From: Flavobacteriales bacterium
Lineage (GTDB): Bacteria; Bacteroidota; Bacteroidia; NORP154
NCBI GenBank assembly: GCA_012965955.1
Contig: DTRK01000093.1
Span: 1-37,063, forward strand
Direction: 5' to 3'
Length of the DNA stretch: 37,063 bases
Shown here: piece by piece, positions 36,364 through 37,063 of the stretch
How the letters are laid out: each line of letters begins with the position of its first letter
How positions within the stretch are numbered: the first letter of the stretch is position 1
Translations under genes and position numbers: made by a program
The notes under the pieces: generated by a model
Told to the model about the DNA's origin: nothing
The model's input: the letters and a program-made list of their open reading frames with translations, nothing else
Databases searched by the model: none

Positions 36364-37063
36364 ATGTCAGAATACAAAAAACCATCATCGGAAAAAGCGT
36401 TCGGGGAGAATTTCGCACAGATCAAACCCTTAATGAATGACACACAGGCCTTTTATGAGAGCTCCCGTTGTTTGTTCTGTTTTGATGCGCCCTGTGTGGA
36501 TGCCTGCCCAACGGGCATTGATATTCCGTTATTTATCAGGCAGATATCAACGGGCTCCAATGACGGCGCTGCGAAGACCATCTACGACTCTAATTGGTTT
36601 GGGCATTCCTGTGGACAGGTTTGCCCCACTGAGGTGCTTTGCGAAGGTGCATGTGTCTATAATAACCAGGATGTTACGCCGATTGACATTGGGAGACTGC
36701 AGGCCTACGCTACCGACAAAGTAATACAGGGCAAGAAGAATTTGTTCCTGGTCGGCAAGCCCAATGGGAAAAAAGTAGCGATCATAGGGGCGGGGCCCGC
36801 TGGAATATCCTGCGCCTGTGAGCTCAGAACTTATGGATACGAAGTGGATGTTTATGAGGCTAAATCGAAGCCCTCGGGCCTGACAGTGTACGGAGTAGCT
36901 CCTTACAAGATCACCAACAAGGCAGCCTTAGATGAAATGGCCTATTTGCAGAAGCAGTTTGACTTCCACATTCACTATAATTCTCCTATTACTTCTGAGA
37001 AAGACCTCAAAAAACTAGAGAAGAATTACAAGGCCATCTTCATTGGCATTGGTTTGGGAGCTA
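36364..37063 (+). CDS. preT: NAD(P)-dependent dihydropyrimidine dehydrogenase subunit PreT-like, truncated by right window edge
   Basis: Frame from ATG at 36364: MSEYKKPSSEKAFGENFAQIKPLMNDTQAFYESSRCLFCFDAPCVDACPTGIDIPLFIRQI...GHSCGQVCPTEVLCEGACV...KKVAIIGAGPAGISCACELRTYGYEVDVYEA. Cys-rich Fe-S region plus dinucleotide fold. Confidence 0.9.
   Translation, partial: MSEYKKPSSEKAFGENFAQIKPLMNDTQAFYESSRCLFCFDAPCVDACPTGIDIPLFIRQISTGSNDGAAKTIYDSNWFGHSCGQVCPTEVLCEGACVYNNQDVTPIDIGRLQAYATDKVIQGKKNLFLVGKPNGKKVAIIGAGPAGISCACELRTYGYEVDVYEAKSKPSGLTVYGVAPYKITNKAALDEMAYLQKQFDFHIHYNSPITSEKDLKKLEKNYKAIFIGIGLGA

Noticed and set aside
36437-36724. Plus-strand 95-aa ORF near the right edge
   Set aside because: Alternate frame within the open-ended PreT-like CDS starting at 36364, which has clear Cys-rich and GAGPAG motifs.

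Overview
The window is chromosomal DNA of Bacteroidetes character: TAnnTTTG-type promoter, OmpA and NVGIGT-repeat surface proteins, and an XRE-S24 regulator rather than a canonical LexA. From left to right it contains: (1) a large secreted repeat protein on the minus strand, cut by the left edge (NVGIGTxxPxxKL plus YSMYNATTGNDYN-type repeats); (2) a minus-strand molybdenum-cofactor operon (MoeA, MobA, MoaD, a ClpS-like adaptor, MoaE, MoaC-MogA fusion); (3) a DNA-damage/mutasome-like locus: a divergent XRE-S24 repressor, an active-site-intact Y-family polymerase, a four-helix-bundle protein, a DnaE2/ImuC-like polymerase, a degenerate SRAP paralog and a canonical SRAP protein; (4) a phytoene-dehydrogenase-like oxidoreductase; (5) three tandem paralogs of a secreted family sharing N- and C-terminal modules but with variable middles (none, Ala/Lys/Glu coiled repeat plus 6 TPR-like units, 3 TPR-like units); (6) TSUP permease, GT2 glycosyltransferase and MiaE; (7) an apparently complete reductive pyrimidine (uracil) catabolism cluster running off the right edge, with an NCS1 transporter carrying a large insertion, an SSS transporter, a STAS-like protein and an OmpA-family protein embedded in it. 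The best candidate for an under-described system is the mutasome-like locus, especially the SRAP paralog that has lost the catalytic residues and overlaps dnaE2 by ATGA. No tRNA, rRNA or CRISPR array was recognised.
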